A stretch of DNA of 64,000 nt from Hofstenia miamia. Its lineage: Eukaryota > Xenacoelomorpha > Acoela > Hofsteniidae. Positions within the stretch are counted from its first letter, which is position 1. Every line of letters starts with the position of its first letter. The position numbers were made by a program, and so were the translations under genes. A model generated the notes under the pieces. The model worked only from the letters and a program-made list of their open reading frames with translations. It did no database searches and was not told the origin of the DNA. Below, piece by piece: positions 35,253 to 46,265 of this stretch. The stretch lies in NCBI GenBank assembly GCA_900660155.1, contig CABFPE010000723.1:34846-98845 (forward strand), written 5' to 3'.

Positions 35253-35690
35253 GCTCATTCTAATCAAGGGTTTAGGTATTCCAGTAGTATTTGTTTTGTT
35301 AATTTGATGATGGATTTCTTGCATCACTCCGGCACTAATTGCTATGTAAATTATATTACCTCCACTTTCACACAGTTATGTCTTTTCATAATTAGATGCT
35401 ATGTATTCTCGATCACTGAAAATGCTAATATTGTTTTTTCATGCAAACTATGCTCTAAATTACGGTGAATGGAATTTCTTTGTCTACTCAATAGTAGATA
35501 CTAGTTTTTCAGAATGCTATAACTTGGTTTACTCTATGGTTATGCTAACCCTGATAATGCTAGAATATATATATATATATATATATATATTGTAGCATAA
35601 TCTCAAGTATTATAACTAATTTGTATTATTGGTGGTCAATATGAGAGATTTCGGTGCAATTTTACAATCCGTGTGCTATATGCTTATTTT

Positions 35691-37192
35691 TTATTTGTCG
35701 CTGACTTTCTAGTCATCCATTAGTGCTTTGCTTTATTTAATTTGAATTGTTAAATTGCTGACTGATCGTCTGCTCAGCACTTTTTGTTAGCTGTAAATAT
35801 TTACCTTTTTTGTAAGTGTGATTTCTGATACTGTCAGTATTCTTAATTTAAGTTTTTATTTCCCAATGATCAGTTGTATTGTTTTTAATTACATATTTCC
35901 CAAACCACACTTTACTAACATTTTAATAATAATAAATTTTCTCAAATTGGCCCTTACTTTTCTGGTTATCTTATATGGTTTTTTCTAATTATTTTATATT
36001 AATTATTAACATCTACCTTAGCTAAATATAGGACATCCCTTCAGGTACAGCAACACTACTGGTGGCCATAACTGAATGCCAGTAACCCCTTCTGTACCCT
36101 AAGGAATAACATAGGTTTAGAGGAGTAAGGTTTTTGTTTACATGTATGATAACAAGCCATTGTGACCTTTCGACTTTCGATGAGCTGAGCGTCGGGATTT
36201 GGTTTTCTTAGTTCTGCGCCGGCCGGAGGCCATCCCAACTATCAGAAGAATTACAATGATATTTCTTCTCTGGGTTCTGGGTTGTTGTTGTTGGAGTATA
36301 CAATTGGTTCCACGTTACTTCGCTAAACTGCAAGTAAGAAGAAAATGGCAATTTATTACTCATTTGTTATTTGTTTGGTTAGAATGTTAAAATGTGGAAG
36401 TCCCTAGAAAAGAATATTCTACAATATATATAATTGATGAAACGTACACACATGCTTTATACATTGAAAAAAATAATAAGCATTTTTAAATATTCTGCAA
36501 TTTGCGCAAAGATCTATATTTATTTTTTGCTGCAAAAACTTACTATAGCAAGCAAATTAATCAGTACTAAATATATTCATTATACAGTGCTTCTTTTCTA
36601 AAATTAATAAGTAATGGAAACATCTAAATGACATGCTGAGATTTCCCAGTACTTTACTTTGCAAATATTATCAACAAGGCAACGAAAAAGACTTTTTTTA
36701 TTATATAATTAAAATACTAGTTTTGGTTTTAAAATCTCTTCATTAATAAACCAGTTCTGAAACATTATATTTCTCAATGTTATCGCTTATAATTGCTGGC
36801 TTATATTAGAAGTTAATTCAACAACGTCATAATGAGGATAAAAATTACTTCATTGACGATAGGCCAGCTACAGCCATCACTAAATCGAGCCATTGGTTTT
36901 TAAAAGCTTCATTTTCTTCCACTGAGTCAATGATACTCAGGAATATTTTGCTCTTCATATAAGAATATAACAATCTTTGGCTGAAATAAAAAAACTTGTT
37001 GGGGTTAATATGGCTTCTCCATGATCAACTATTTCCTGTACCTTATGTGTCACAGCAGGCCAGAGACCATCGTGTAAATAGGTTCTAGTCACACTCTTTC
37101 AGTGATTCTATCCCATAAACGAACTGTTTTTTCAGAATGTTTCCACAAAATTCATTACAATAGTCATCTTAAAGATATTCAATTCACCATGT
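35691..37192 (+). repeat. Block U, right arm
   Basis: Counterparts are 1-1,502 (inverted), 6,784-8,140 (inverted, diverged), 56,263-57,591 (direct) and part of the mosaic (42,908-43,572). It contains the signal-peptide-like exon candidate and a C+G-rich patch at about 36,170-36,240. Confidence 0.85.
36256..36333 (+). CDS. Candidate first exon encoding a signal peptide (right arm)
   Basis: ATG in an ATTACAATGAT context opens 26 codons with a strongly hydrophobic core (Ile-Phe-Leu-Leu-Trp-Val-Leu, then Cys-Cys-Cys-Trp) and ends at CAA|GTAAGA, an excellent donor. The C+G-rich patch just upstream could be 5' untranslated sequence. An in-frame ATG 57 bases earlier would add a charged Arg-rich lead and spoil the signal peptide, so I prefer the second. 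Donor phase is 0, which does not match exons A and B. Same sequence at 43,023-43,100 and 56,657-56,734. Confidence 0.42.
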
Positions 37193-37916
37193 AATGTCAA
37201 GTAAGCAACAAATGAATTTTCTAGATGTGTGCATACACAATTTTACTAAGAAATACAAAACTAGTTGGTACAAAAAAAGAAAAATTCTCTATTATACCTG
37301 CCTTGCCATTCAAATTGTAACAAAGCTTACAAAATAAATACAATCAAAGCTTTGCTTAATAGAGCTAAACTTACATCCTCAAATTTCAAACACCTTACAG
37401 ATGCCATCACCAAAGTTTTTAAAATGCTTGAGGATAATGGTTATCTGCACACATTGTCAAAAAATATTCAAACACTTATTTTGAAATAAAAATGAAGAAA
37501 AACTTGATGAAACCAAGATCAATGCATATTTAAAGCTTCCTTATATATGTAACCAAATTCAAAGTTTAAGGAAGAAAATAACAACTATGAATATAAATTT
37601 AAAATTCGCAAAGATCATTCCTATATTTATATCTTGTAAAACTAAAGATTTGTTCCAAAATAAAGATCCTATTCCAAAGAATTCAGTTTCCTCTGATGTC
37701 TACAATTATAAAGGTGGTGATTGTAAAAAGTCATACTTCAGGGAATCAAAGCAACATTTGGTAACAAGAATGAAGGAGCATATTAATGGATATCTAGGAT
37801 CAGAAAGATTTATGCATGAACACAAAGTATTTGTTGCAAGTTACAGGGAAAATGTAATCTTTAATGATTATTACTACCAATACAACATCTTTCCATTCAA
37901 CTTTTTAGTCAAGTGA
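37193..37916 (+). pseudogene. Penelope-like element 3' fragment (right arm)
   Basis: Near 37,228 a Phe-Leu-Asp-Val motif and following basic residues match the thumb-side end of a Penelope-type reverse transcriptase. A frame at 37,265-37,489 continues it, and 37,587-37,916 ends with a degenerate GIY-YIG-like endonuclease (Val-Tyr...Cys-Lys-Lys-Ser-Tyr...Arg-Met-Lys-Glu-His). The first half resembles the third copy and the second half is identical in protein to the left copy, so this copy is a patchwork. Three frames are used, so it is dead. Confidence 0.6.
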
Positions 37917-38727
37917 ATCTTTGGCAAGAATCAATAGTGCATCCAAAAAACTGACGTGGTTTTCTTATATGATTGGGTCGTCCTCTCCTATATTCACTGC
38001 TTGGACTGGCATATTCTTGAGCTTCATCCTCAATCCCTTCTTTTTACAGTTACTTTCTCTTTCTACTGTAAGAAGGTCTTCAGTTTGTGGAGGTATATCA
38101 TCAAAGTCAATAAAATAGGTGGCATGCTTTGAAAGTTCCCAATTATTGTTCCAATTGCATTGCCTAATGATACAACATGTAAACTTGCTCCTGGATCTAG
38201 TTCTTGTAATTTATGTGTTTGTCAATTGTAAGACTTTTCTTGTGATAATCTATATTTTCTTTCAGTTCTTTTAAATTAAGTTTGAGAAGCTACTTTTGGT
38301 ATGAGTGCACTCTGACTCATAAGTACATTTGAACATAGGCATGTTGTTGTAGTCCAACAATGCTATTAAATAGCAACGATTTTGCTTGAAAATCTTTTTA
38401 ATGTCTTATCTCATGTCTCAGCTATTCCATTGGATTGTGGATAGCAAGTACTACTGCATGATACAAAGATATCTAGACCATGTGCAAAGCTCCTACATTC
38501 AGCAGAACCAAAGGGATTGTTGTCTGCAACAATTTCATGTGGAATTCCTTGTTGTGAGAAGATGTCTTTTAATTAGTCAATTACTGCACTTGCACGTTTT
38601 TTATATATCTGATAACTTTGCAGATATCTGGAGTGGTAGTGTAGAATCAACACACTGCTTAGGATTCATTGTAATAGCTTTTAATATCACTATTTGTAGA
38701 GTACAATCAGGATTTCCTACTGAGTAG
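37917..38727 (-). pseudogene. Ty3/gypsy integrase core fragment (right arm)
   Basis: Inverted counterpart of 5,270-6,065. The minus strand carries the 'GIP.eivaDN' and 'yPQSNGiAE' integrase motifs between about 38,425 and 38,575, and C-terminal pieces down to 37,930. It is adjacent, tail to tail, to the Penelope fragment. Confidence 0.68.
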
Positions 38728-39999
38728 TAGATTTCAACTATCTCTTACTCCTCAATTAATTAACTATATCTTATGTATTAACTTTATTACAACATTTTTA
38801 GGAACAGAAGATATCATTAGGGTCAGAACCTGAAGCAGATCCATGCAATCAAGAAGGAAATTGTAACCAGCAGCGATCTCCAATGCTATGCAATGGCTTG
38901 TGACTCAAAAAGAAAGTAGCTCAGTGAATGCAGTATTGTTATGATGAATGATAAATGGAATTTCACAACCGTGCTGCTTTTGCCTCTTATAGATCTTGCT
39001 TATAAATAACCCTAAATATAAATAAATACATGGCCCTTGTACATGCGAGAAATTATTGTGGTACAGTATTAGTTTGTCAAATAAAAGACTCTCGCACATT
39101 AAAAAGAAATGAAGGTTCTACTGGCATTAAATTTCCTTTTATTTTTGAAAATTTAGAGTTACGTGGCCAATGAAGTTCACAAACTCCCATATTTCTTATA
39201 GGCGATTTAGGCAAAATGTTGGGCAAAGCATTTAACCATTGCCTTCTTTTGTGAACATTAGATTAAAATCCATACACAATTTTTGTTTCATTTTGTGAAT
39301 CACAGTTTGATTTGCAATTTCTAACAGCATTTCCTACCCATTAAAGTGACTGGTAATGATGAATAACGCTTACCAAGTGATTAAATTACGTGCATAGCTC
39401 CATGAATAATTGTTTACTTTGAAACTTTTAATCAAAAAACAACAATATTTGGTTGAAAATATGTAAATAATGTTGCACAATTTTCAATGAAAATATATGA
39501 ATGTATAAAATTATTATTATATAAATTGAGGAAATGATATCAGCCAACTCATTATTTGGCCACTGATTGTTTTGATTTCCCGTCTTTGTAAATTAGTATG
39601 TCCTTGATATATATATATATATATATATTAGGGTTCCCTTATATTTCAAGTTCGATAATTTTTTACGCATACCTTCCTTAAAGTTTCGTATGAGCATTAT
39701 ATTGTTTAGAAATAAATATTAATTTGACTTGCTATTTAAACTTTTCCACACTTTTGTGTATTTTCTGTTCTGTGACTTATAAGTACATGTTCAATTTGTC
39801 AATTCATACGTGTTTTTTAGATTATTTGTGCTCCATTGATTAGTGCATTAACATTTCAGTGAAATTACCGAGTGATCAACAAAATATTTTCCTAATTTTA
39901 TCGCATAGCTATCAAATATATGGTGCAAAATTACCCTCTAATCGACAAGTTCTATTAGTTTTATTTTAAACTGACTGTTAGTGAAAGTGCAAATCTTGT
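38728..39999. other. Block W middle part, no recognised gene
   Basis: AT-rich DNA with one (TA)n tract (39,605-39,629). A 64-codon minus-strand frame at 38,905-39,099 is the same in all three copies, but the whole surrounding DNA is too, so its conservation says nothing about coding. Probably more retroelement debris upstream of the integrase. Confidence 0.5.
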
Positions 40000-41270
40000 G
40001 ATTAGGGAGTGTATCATATATTAGGAAAAAACAACAATTCCTACAAGGGCATTTCCTAACTGCATTAAGAAACTTGTTAATCTATATGATGTTTGGACAG
40101 AGTTGAAAAAATTGTCAGAAAACTCAGGTAATGTTCAGGAACCGAGAAAAAAATTTTGAAATTGATATTGCACATGCTGATGCTTTGGAGAGAATGAAAA
40201 TAGACAAAGATAAATTATTTTTAATGAAACAAAGACTGCCAGGTCATTCGGAGAATTGCTGCTTTTCGCCTGTCATCATCATGTTTATGAATTGGTCCTA
40301 AAAGCTGTCTTTGAATGCAAGATTAAGCAAATTACTAGTAGCCCAGATACTACGATGCTCAAAAACTTCAGAGAAAATAGGAAAAGCATCGATTCTAGTA
40401 TATATTGAATCATCTTTAAATTTCGTTAAAGGACGTATTGCTGGGACAGAATTAGACCAAGGTTTTGTAAGAGAATAATACCACGAATAGGTAGAACTGT
40501 GTGTATTATTTTTGGGATAAGACATAGAGGGAAAACTAAGACAAAGGCCCTTGGAACTATGCATCAAGCACACTGGATCGTGAGAGCAATCTATTCTTTA
40601 AAAAATATGTTTATTTCAGTCACAATGCAAATTAACTGAAAAGACAAAATGTCTCCACAAGATGTTTGCTTGTTTATCGTGGCTTAAATGCAAAGTTGTG
40701 ACTAAAGCACCTAACCAAGATTTGAACTTTTGAAGATGTTAAAAGAGTATGAAAAAGTTTAGCCATTATTTGTGGTACTTATGTGAAGAGACAGTAATGC
40801 TATCACTATTTGATGATGAAGTTGGCAACTAAACTCAATAGAAAATGATAGCCAACTTCAACAAGCACAAAATCTCAGATTCTAGCAAGCGCTATGATCC
40901 ATTGGGAAAGAAGAGGACTTAAAAGCCGTTTAATAAGTTAAATTTACTTTTGTGACATTTGTATATTGCTATTGATCTTTTGGTTATTTAAGTTATTCTT
41001 ATTTTTTCTTCAGATAAAACACTTGATGATTGCAGACTGTTTTCTAAAGGAAGATATACTTTCTTGGAGCAATAACGCTGCATTTCTGGAAGCTAAAAGA
41101 AAATTAAGTTATTTGAGAGTTGTAAATGATACAGCTGAATTGGCCTTTAAATTAATGCAAGATTTTAACGGGCTTTTTACGGCTGAAGAGGAAAAAAACA
41201 GTTCTTGCAGTGCTGTGTACAGGAACATAGAAAATTGTATCCAGACTGTAAAAAAACTTCTCTAAAAAGA
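40000..41270 (+). pseudogene. Degenerate repeat-encoded protein of an uncharacterised invertebrate family
   Basis: Plus-strand pieces in order: 'L.nLYDVWteLkKlS' (about 40,075-40,125), 'IDIAHADALErMKIDkDKlFLmkQR' in pieces (about 40,160-40,245), 'GtMHqAHWIvrAIYSLK' (about 40,552-40,605), 'ELLKmLKeYeKV' (about 40,725-40,760), 'HYLWYLcEEtVmLsLFDdeV' in pieces (about 40,763-40,825), and finally a 99-codon open end (40,966-41,265) with 'LRVVNDTAEla' then 'DFNGLftaEEe'. From memory this series matches a high-copy uncharacterised protein family of invertebrates with transposase-like features. The name and activity are unknown to me. Many stops; a poly-A frameshift near 41,195 disrupts the end. Confidence 0.5.
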
Positions 41271-41584
41271 AATTACCCTTACTGATTGTTATTATTTTAT
41301 GATTTTAATTAAATGTTAAAGTTCATCTAATTGAATTTTTACTTTTATTCAAATATTTTATAAAATTTGTAGTGATTATATAACATTTATAGTGATATTA
41401 TAGCAGACTGAAATATCAAGACGAAATAACGTTTTTTACTAAACTTTGAAGCTCGGTCGACACTTGTTGCAATTACGCTATGAAGACAAAATTACATATT
41501 TGAGTATCTTATAGCATTAGCAAAAAATATAAATGGTATGCATTTGAAAATAGAAAAAAAAATTTTAGTAATATTAGGGACACC

Positions 41585-41588
<4 letters not shown>

Positions 41589-41634
<46 letters not shown>
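41589..41634. repeat. (TA)n microsatellite at the W/mosaic junction
   Basis: Pure TA tract. Upstream all copies agree; downstream the left arm continues with block V and the third copy with the exon B locus. Confidence 0.95.
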
Positions 41635-41640
<6 letters not shown>

Positions 41641-41764
41641 CAGCTATATAGAAGCCAATTACCTTCATCTTATCATTTTATTTCCGTCACGCTGCCATCA
41701 TCACCACTAGGCATCTACAAGAAGCTGAAATTTGCCCACATTTTGAATTCAGCCATGCTGACGT

Positions 41765-41780
41765 TGACGTCATATATAAA
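41765..41780 (+). promoter_or_regulatory. CRE-like site directly abutting a TATA box (mosaic)
   Basis: Fourth copy of the TGACGTCA + TATATAAA pair, just before the first switch of the mosaic. Confidence 0.35.
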
Positions 41781-41961
41781 CACTTTTTTAGTATTGAAAT
41801 AGTACGGATATTTTTGTATGTCCTTTTGAATTCATGCAATTATTAGAATTTATGAATATATTCCAATTTGAAATTTTTGCTTGATTAAAACGTATTATTT
41901 TTCATCCCATTAGTTACTCAGATGATCCGAATAGCTAAATTTGTTACAGAGTTAAGGGAGG

Positions 41962-42019
41962 TTGTGCAGTAGAATATTTCCCCGCAGGTCGTTCTTGGGG
42001 CTATATCCCCACTGCACAA
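41962..42019. other. Conserved hairpin (mosaic)
   Basis: Identical to 35,195-35,252, inside a V-derived tract. Confidence 0.55.
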
Positions 42020-42314
42020 GCTCAATAAGCTTGAATTACAATTTTTAAGATTATTGTGATTGTTAGAAATCTTTATTTATCAAGCCAATCAACCAAGTAC
42101 CACATATAGTACAGTGATATTTTCCACTTTCACACAGTTATGTCTTTTCATAATTAGATGCTATGTATTCTCGATCACTGAAAATGCTAATATTGTTTTT
42201 TCATGCAAACTATGCTCTAAATTACGGTGAATGGAATTTCTTTGTCTACTCAATAGTAGATACTAGTTTTTCAGAATGCTATAACTTGGTTTACTCTATG
42301 GTTATGCTAACCCT

Positions 42315-42320
42315 TGCAGG

Positions 42321-42360
<40 letters not shown>

Positions 42361-42440
42361 TCTCAAGTATCGATAATACATTATAGAGAAATTTCCGATG
42401 TGAGTGATACCAACACTAATTTTTATAGCGGAGACAATAT
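42315..42440 (+). pseudogene. Fragments of exon B in the mosaic
   Basis: The exon B acceptor (TTGCAGGATATAA) appears at 42,315-42,327, then a (TA)n tract and V sequence replace 23 or so codons, then 42,371-42,440 restores 70 bases of exon B with three substitutions before V sequence resumes. No usable exon remains. Confidence 0.7.
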
Positions 42441-43022
42441 GCTTATTTTTTATTTGTCGCTGACTTTCTAGTCATCCATTAGTGCTTTGCTTTATTTAAT
42501 TTGAATTGTTAAATTGATGACTGATCGTCTGCTCAGCACTTTTTGTTAGCTGTAAATATTTACCTTTTTTGTAAGTGTGATTTCTGATACTGTCAGAATT
42601 CTTAATTTAAGTTTTTATTTCCCAATGATCAGTTGTATTGTTTTTAATTACATATTTCCCAAACCACACTTTACTAACATTTTAATAATAATAAATTTTC
42701 TCAAATTGGCCCTTACTTTTCTGGTTATCTTATCATTGTGAAAACGAATGTATTTTTGAATAAGTTTTCCGACCTAAACTCTAATCGATTTTTATGAATC
42801 AATAAAACCTCATTGATTATTCCTTAAGTCTTCAATGCCTTTTTTGTACAACCATTTTAGAAGTCTTTTGAAATGCTATAGTAAGTGAAGTCTAAAATTT
42901 ATTTTTTCATGTATGATAACAAGCCATTGTGACCTTTCGACTTTCGATGAGCTGAGCGTCGGGATTTGGTTTTCTTAGTTCTGCGCCGGCCGGAGGCCAT
43001 CCCAACTATCAGAAGAATTACA

Positions 43023-43100
43023 ATGATATTTCTTCTCTGGGTTCTGGGTTGTTGTTGTTGGAGTATACAATTGGTTCCACGTTACTTCGCTAAACTGCAA
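43023..43100 (+). CDS. Candidate first exon encoding a signal peptide (mosaic)
   Basis: Identical to 36,256-36,333, including the donor, inside a U-derived tract of the mosaic. Its C+G-rich upstream patch is kept from 42,908 only, so any promoter further upstream is lost. Confidence 0.35.
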
Positions 43101-43594
43101 GTAAGAAGAAAATGGCAATTTATTACTCATTTGTTATTTGTTTGGTTAGAATGTTAAAATGTGGAAGTCCCTAGAAAAGAATATTCTACAATATATATAA
43201 TTGATGAAACGTACACACATGCTTTATACATTGAAAAAAATATAAGCATTTTTAAATATTCTGCAATTTGCACAAAGATCTATATTTATTTTTTGCTGCA
43301 AAACTTACTATAGCAAGCAAATTAATCAGTACTAAATATATTCATTATACAGTGCTTCTTTTCTAAAATTAATAAGTAATGGAAACATCTAAATGACATG
43401 CTGAGATTTCCCAGTACTTTACTTTGCAAATATTATCAACAAGGCAACGAAAAAGACTTTTTTTATTATATAATTAAAATACTAGTTTTGGTTTTAAAAT
43501 CTCTTCATTAATAAACCAGTTCTGAAACATTATATTTCTCAATGTTATCGCTTATAATTGCTGGCTTATATTGATATTTCATCTACATTCAGAG

Positions 43595-43920
43595 CTTTTG
43601 AAAACTTTTGAATGGATGAACAAATTATGATTTCTCATTATCAAATTGCATAAAATATTTTTAAGATTCGAATTTTTGACAAAAGCAGTCGTATTAAGGA
43701 ATATTTTGTACTTTATGTAGATAAATTAAACTTAATTTACAAACTTTATAAATGGGGCAGAATTTTGATCCCAATGGGTCCCTACGGATCCCTGCGACAA
43801 TAAAATGCAAACATATGCGTAAACTTTTAGCAATTTTGCATAATGTTTTTGCGAACTGTATACATATCTTCATATCCAGAAGTGTTACTTGCTATCATCA
43901 ACTGCAATATTTTTCCTCTC
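43595..43920. other. AT-rich flank of the Tc1 remnant
   Basis: Nothing recognised; terminal inverted repeats of the transposon could not be matched. Confidence 0.4.
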
Positions 43921-44755
43921 GCTAGCGGTCTGGAAGACCAGAAGTGAAAACCAATCAGACTGACTGTCTCATTCACGATTACGTCGTCAATCAACCATTC
44001 TCTTCATCTTCTGAAGTCAAACCAAATCTAGGTGCGGTAGTGTGGAATGTATCAACACGCACAATTAGGCGTCGATTGAATACTACCTTTAACCTTCCAT
44101 CATGAAAACCGGCACCAATTGTCTTCAAAAAACATTTGAGACTGGTTGTGCTTCTGCAGGCAATACCAACACTACACCCCTGAGATTTGGCATCAAGTAA
44201 TGTTTAGTGACGAATCCAAGATTTGCCAGTTTGTATAATATTGGCCAAATGTTGGACAACCAAGAAACCAAAGATTCAACACATGTTACATGCAACAAAC
44301 TGTCCGCTCAGCACATTCTGTGATGAATTGGGTGCTCTACCTGCGAATGGGCGTGCTGATCTGCATTTTGTTCCTCATAACGAGACTGTCAAAGCCAAAG
44401 CCTACCTCAAAATAATTCAGGAGAGAGTTCCCATGTTTATGCACCTTCGCGGAACATCTGTTCTACAACAAGATGGTGCTCCTTGCCACAGCGCCAAAGT
44501 TGTGAAACAGTGGATTGCATCACAAGACTTTCGACTGCTTGAGAACTTGCCGGCTGGCATCACATCAAAAACTGTCTGAGGAAGCGCCAATGCACATCAC
44601 TCGACGATCTGAAGGAGCAAATTAAAGTGGTATGGTGCACAGAGATTACTGATGATTATTTTAGAAAGCTGGTCGAGTCAAAGTCAAATCACATTGCTGT
44701 GTGTTTGGCCAATAATGGCGGACAAAATATTAGTGAGTTTTTCTGAATTATCTCT
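43921..44755 (+). pseudogene. Tc1/mariner-type transposase, broken
   Basis: The N-terminal part has the linker Gly-Arg-Pro and a Ser-Thr-Arg-Thr-Ile-Arg-Arg-Arg-Leu helix-turn-helix end (43,928-44,080). Then Val-Met-Phe-Ser-Asp-Glu-Ser (first catalytic Asp, about 44,195) and Leu-Gln-Gln-Asp-Gly-Ala-Pro-Cys-His (second catalytic Asp, about 44,463-44,490) follow, and a C-terminal stretch runs to about 44,735. The segment that should hold the third acidic residue ('SPDLNPIE' in the family) is missing between about 44,560 and 44,575, and frames change at least three times. The longest open piece is 44,223-44,579. Confidence 0.85.
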
Positions 44756-44828
44756 ATACTTTCTACACGGTGTTATCCTATTGTTTCTACATTGTGTTAT
44801 TATATTGTTTCTACATTGCGTTTTTTAG
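44756..44828. repeat. Three tandem copies of a 24-27 base unit
   Basis: TTTCTACA(T/C)(T/G)G.GTT recurs three times directly behind the transposase remnant. Confidence 0.7.
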
Positions 44829-46265
44829 TGTAAAATACAAAAATTTCCAAATTTGGAAAGTGTTTATCTGTATTTTTTGAAACATTTTAATCCCCCTTGT
44901 TTTTGTGGTAAATGCACGCCAATGCGTTAACTTTAAATATGAGAGTTAAAATATTTTATTAAAAAACATAATTTTATTAGAGGAATTAAGATTAGCTGTT
45001 CAAAGTGGTGTTAATATTTTTCTATAGATAATACTGTGCTTTATCAATTTTTAGAAAATGGCTTGCCACCTTGTTCTTTGCAAAATCTTTCTAGCAAAGT
45101 GAGTTGGGTTGAGGGTGGATTCCATTAAACCTGATGAAACTTTCAAATTCTTTTTTGGATTACAACATTAATAACTAACAATTTGACTGAAAATAGCTGC
45201 AAAATTGATTAAGCAAAATTTTTGAATATTTACTGTAAAATAATTAAACCAATTTGCAAATTTAATTGCAAGTACAAATCCTTTTGAGCATCTATCAATT
45301 AGCTTCAATGAGAAGATTACTTATAAGAGCAAAAGCTAATAAATTACTTTATGGATTTAATTTATGGATTCCAACAAAAGTTCTGAAAGGAACTCAATTT
45401 TGTTAGTCATTTATTTTTTTTTAGTTCCGAAAATTTACTTGAAACAAATATGATTTTATTCATAATTTTTTTCGGTGGATTCCACAAACATCTGAGAAAC
45501 TTTGAAACTTAAATTGCCATAGCAATAATATTATTATAATTGTAATAATAATTATAATTATTATTGCTGAAAGCAATTTTTTTAGGTATTATAAAGTCTA
45601 AAATGTTTTGACTCTTCTGTTTATAACTCTATTGATTAGTAATCGCTTTCAAACAAAAACAATCATATTAAATATATTGCATAGTTCTAGTATTCCAACA
45701 ACAAAACAGACTTTAATGCCCTACAACAAAATATAATTATTCTACAAACATTAACATTTTATGATAACCGAGTGGATGTTGGCGTTGCCACTGACATTTA
45801 TAGTAATATTGTGAAATGAGATTTGTGTCTTTTTAAAGTGTTTTATTTGTCATTATTTGCAATTCTTCTCTATATATATTTGAGTGATATTGCATTCTTA
45901 AAAAAGTTTAAAATCTTATTGAATAGCAGAATTTAATGCTGCACGTAATGAAGTTTATCTTATATTGATAAAAATCCTCAAATTGTCGGAGGACATATGC
46001 AAGATAATGGAAGAGCTTAGAATCAATATACTGCTGAATTCCGTGTATAACTGCATGGCTATAATTTCAACATTCATTTTCTAGATATTGATTAAATGTC
46101 ACTTATCAATATTTTGAGCTAGGGTTGACAAATAAATTGTAAAGATGCCCCAATACTTTTAAAATTTTCAAGTACTTATTGCTTATGTTCAACGCTTTAT
46201 CAGATAATTGCCAGGCATGAATACATGCAACGCTTTAATGAGATACTTACACACGCAAATTAGAC
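44829..46265. other. AT-rich non-coding stretch
   Basis: Nothing recognised on either strand. Confidence 0.5.

Larger units (their letters stand above)
34856..35690 (+). repeat. Block V, right arm
   Basis: About 835 bases, present also at 1,503-2,334 and 8,150-8,976 (inverted), and in pieces in the mosaic at 41,635-42,732. A frame starting at 35,401 begins with a hydrophobic stretch that could be a signal peptide, but it ends in the TA tract and has no donor I trust. Confidence 0.85.
29976..43572 (+). repeat. Right arm of the giant inverted repeat
   Basis: Inverted counterpart of 1-13,829. It starts at the first real base after the 1,000-N gap. The stretch 31,774-32,640 is not in the left arm but is shared with the third copy at 51.8-52.7 kb. 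From 41,635 on, the arm turns into a mosaic of two sources (see that entry). Because the arm edge coincides with an unsized gap, the orientation and placement of this contig are not proven by the sequence. Confidence 0.88.
41635..43594 (+). other. Zipper mosaic of block V-U and the exon B locus
   Basis: The sequence switches at least ten times between block V-U (34,856-36,807) and the exon B locus (62,170-64,000). From V-U: 41,635-41,792, 41,879-42,024, 42,122-42,314, 42,354-42,370, 42,441-42,732, 42,910-43,572. From the exon B locus: 41,793-41,878, 42,025-42,121, 42,315-42,327, 42,371-42,440, 42,733-42,909, 43,573-43,594. Offsets to the exon B locus stay at 20,380-20,408 and to V-U at 6,759-6,779. 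Junctions share a few bases. The two sources are not similar to each other. Confidence 0.9.

Noticed and set aside
34986-35595. Complete small gene: CRE/TATA promoter, leader, frame from 35,401 with hydrophobic start
   Set aside because: The frame runs into the (TA)n tract, has no reliable donor or stop context, and the 370-base leader holds several upstream ATGs; kept only as promoter and hairpin features.
36056-36238. 60-codon frame opposite the signal-peptide-like exon, in several copies
   Set aside because: Overlaps the C+G-rich patch antisense; no domain, no splice context; conserved only as part of block U.
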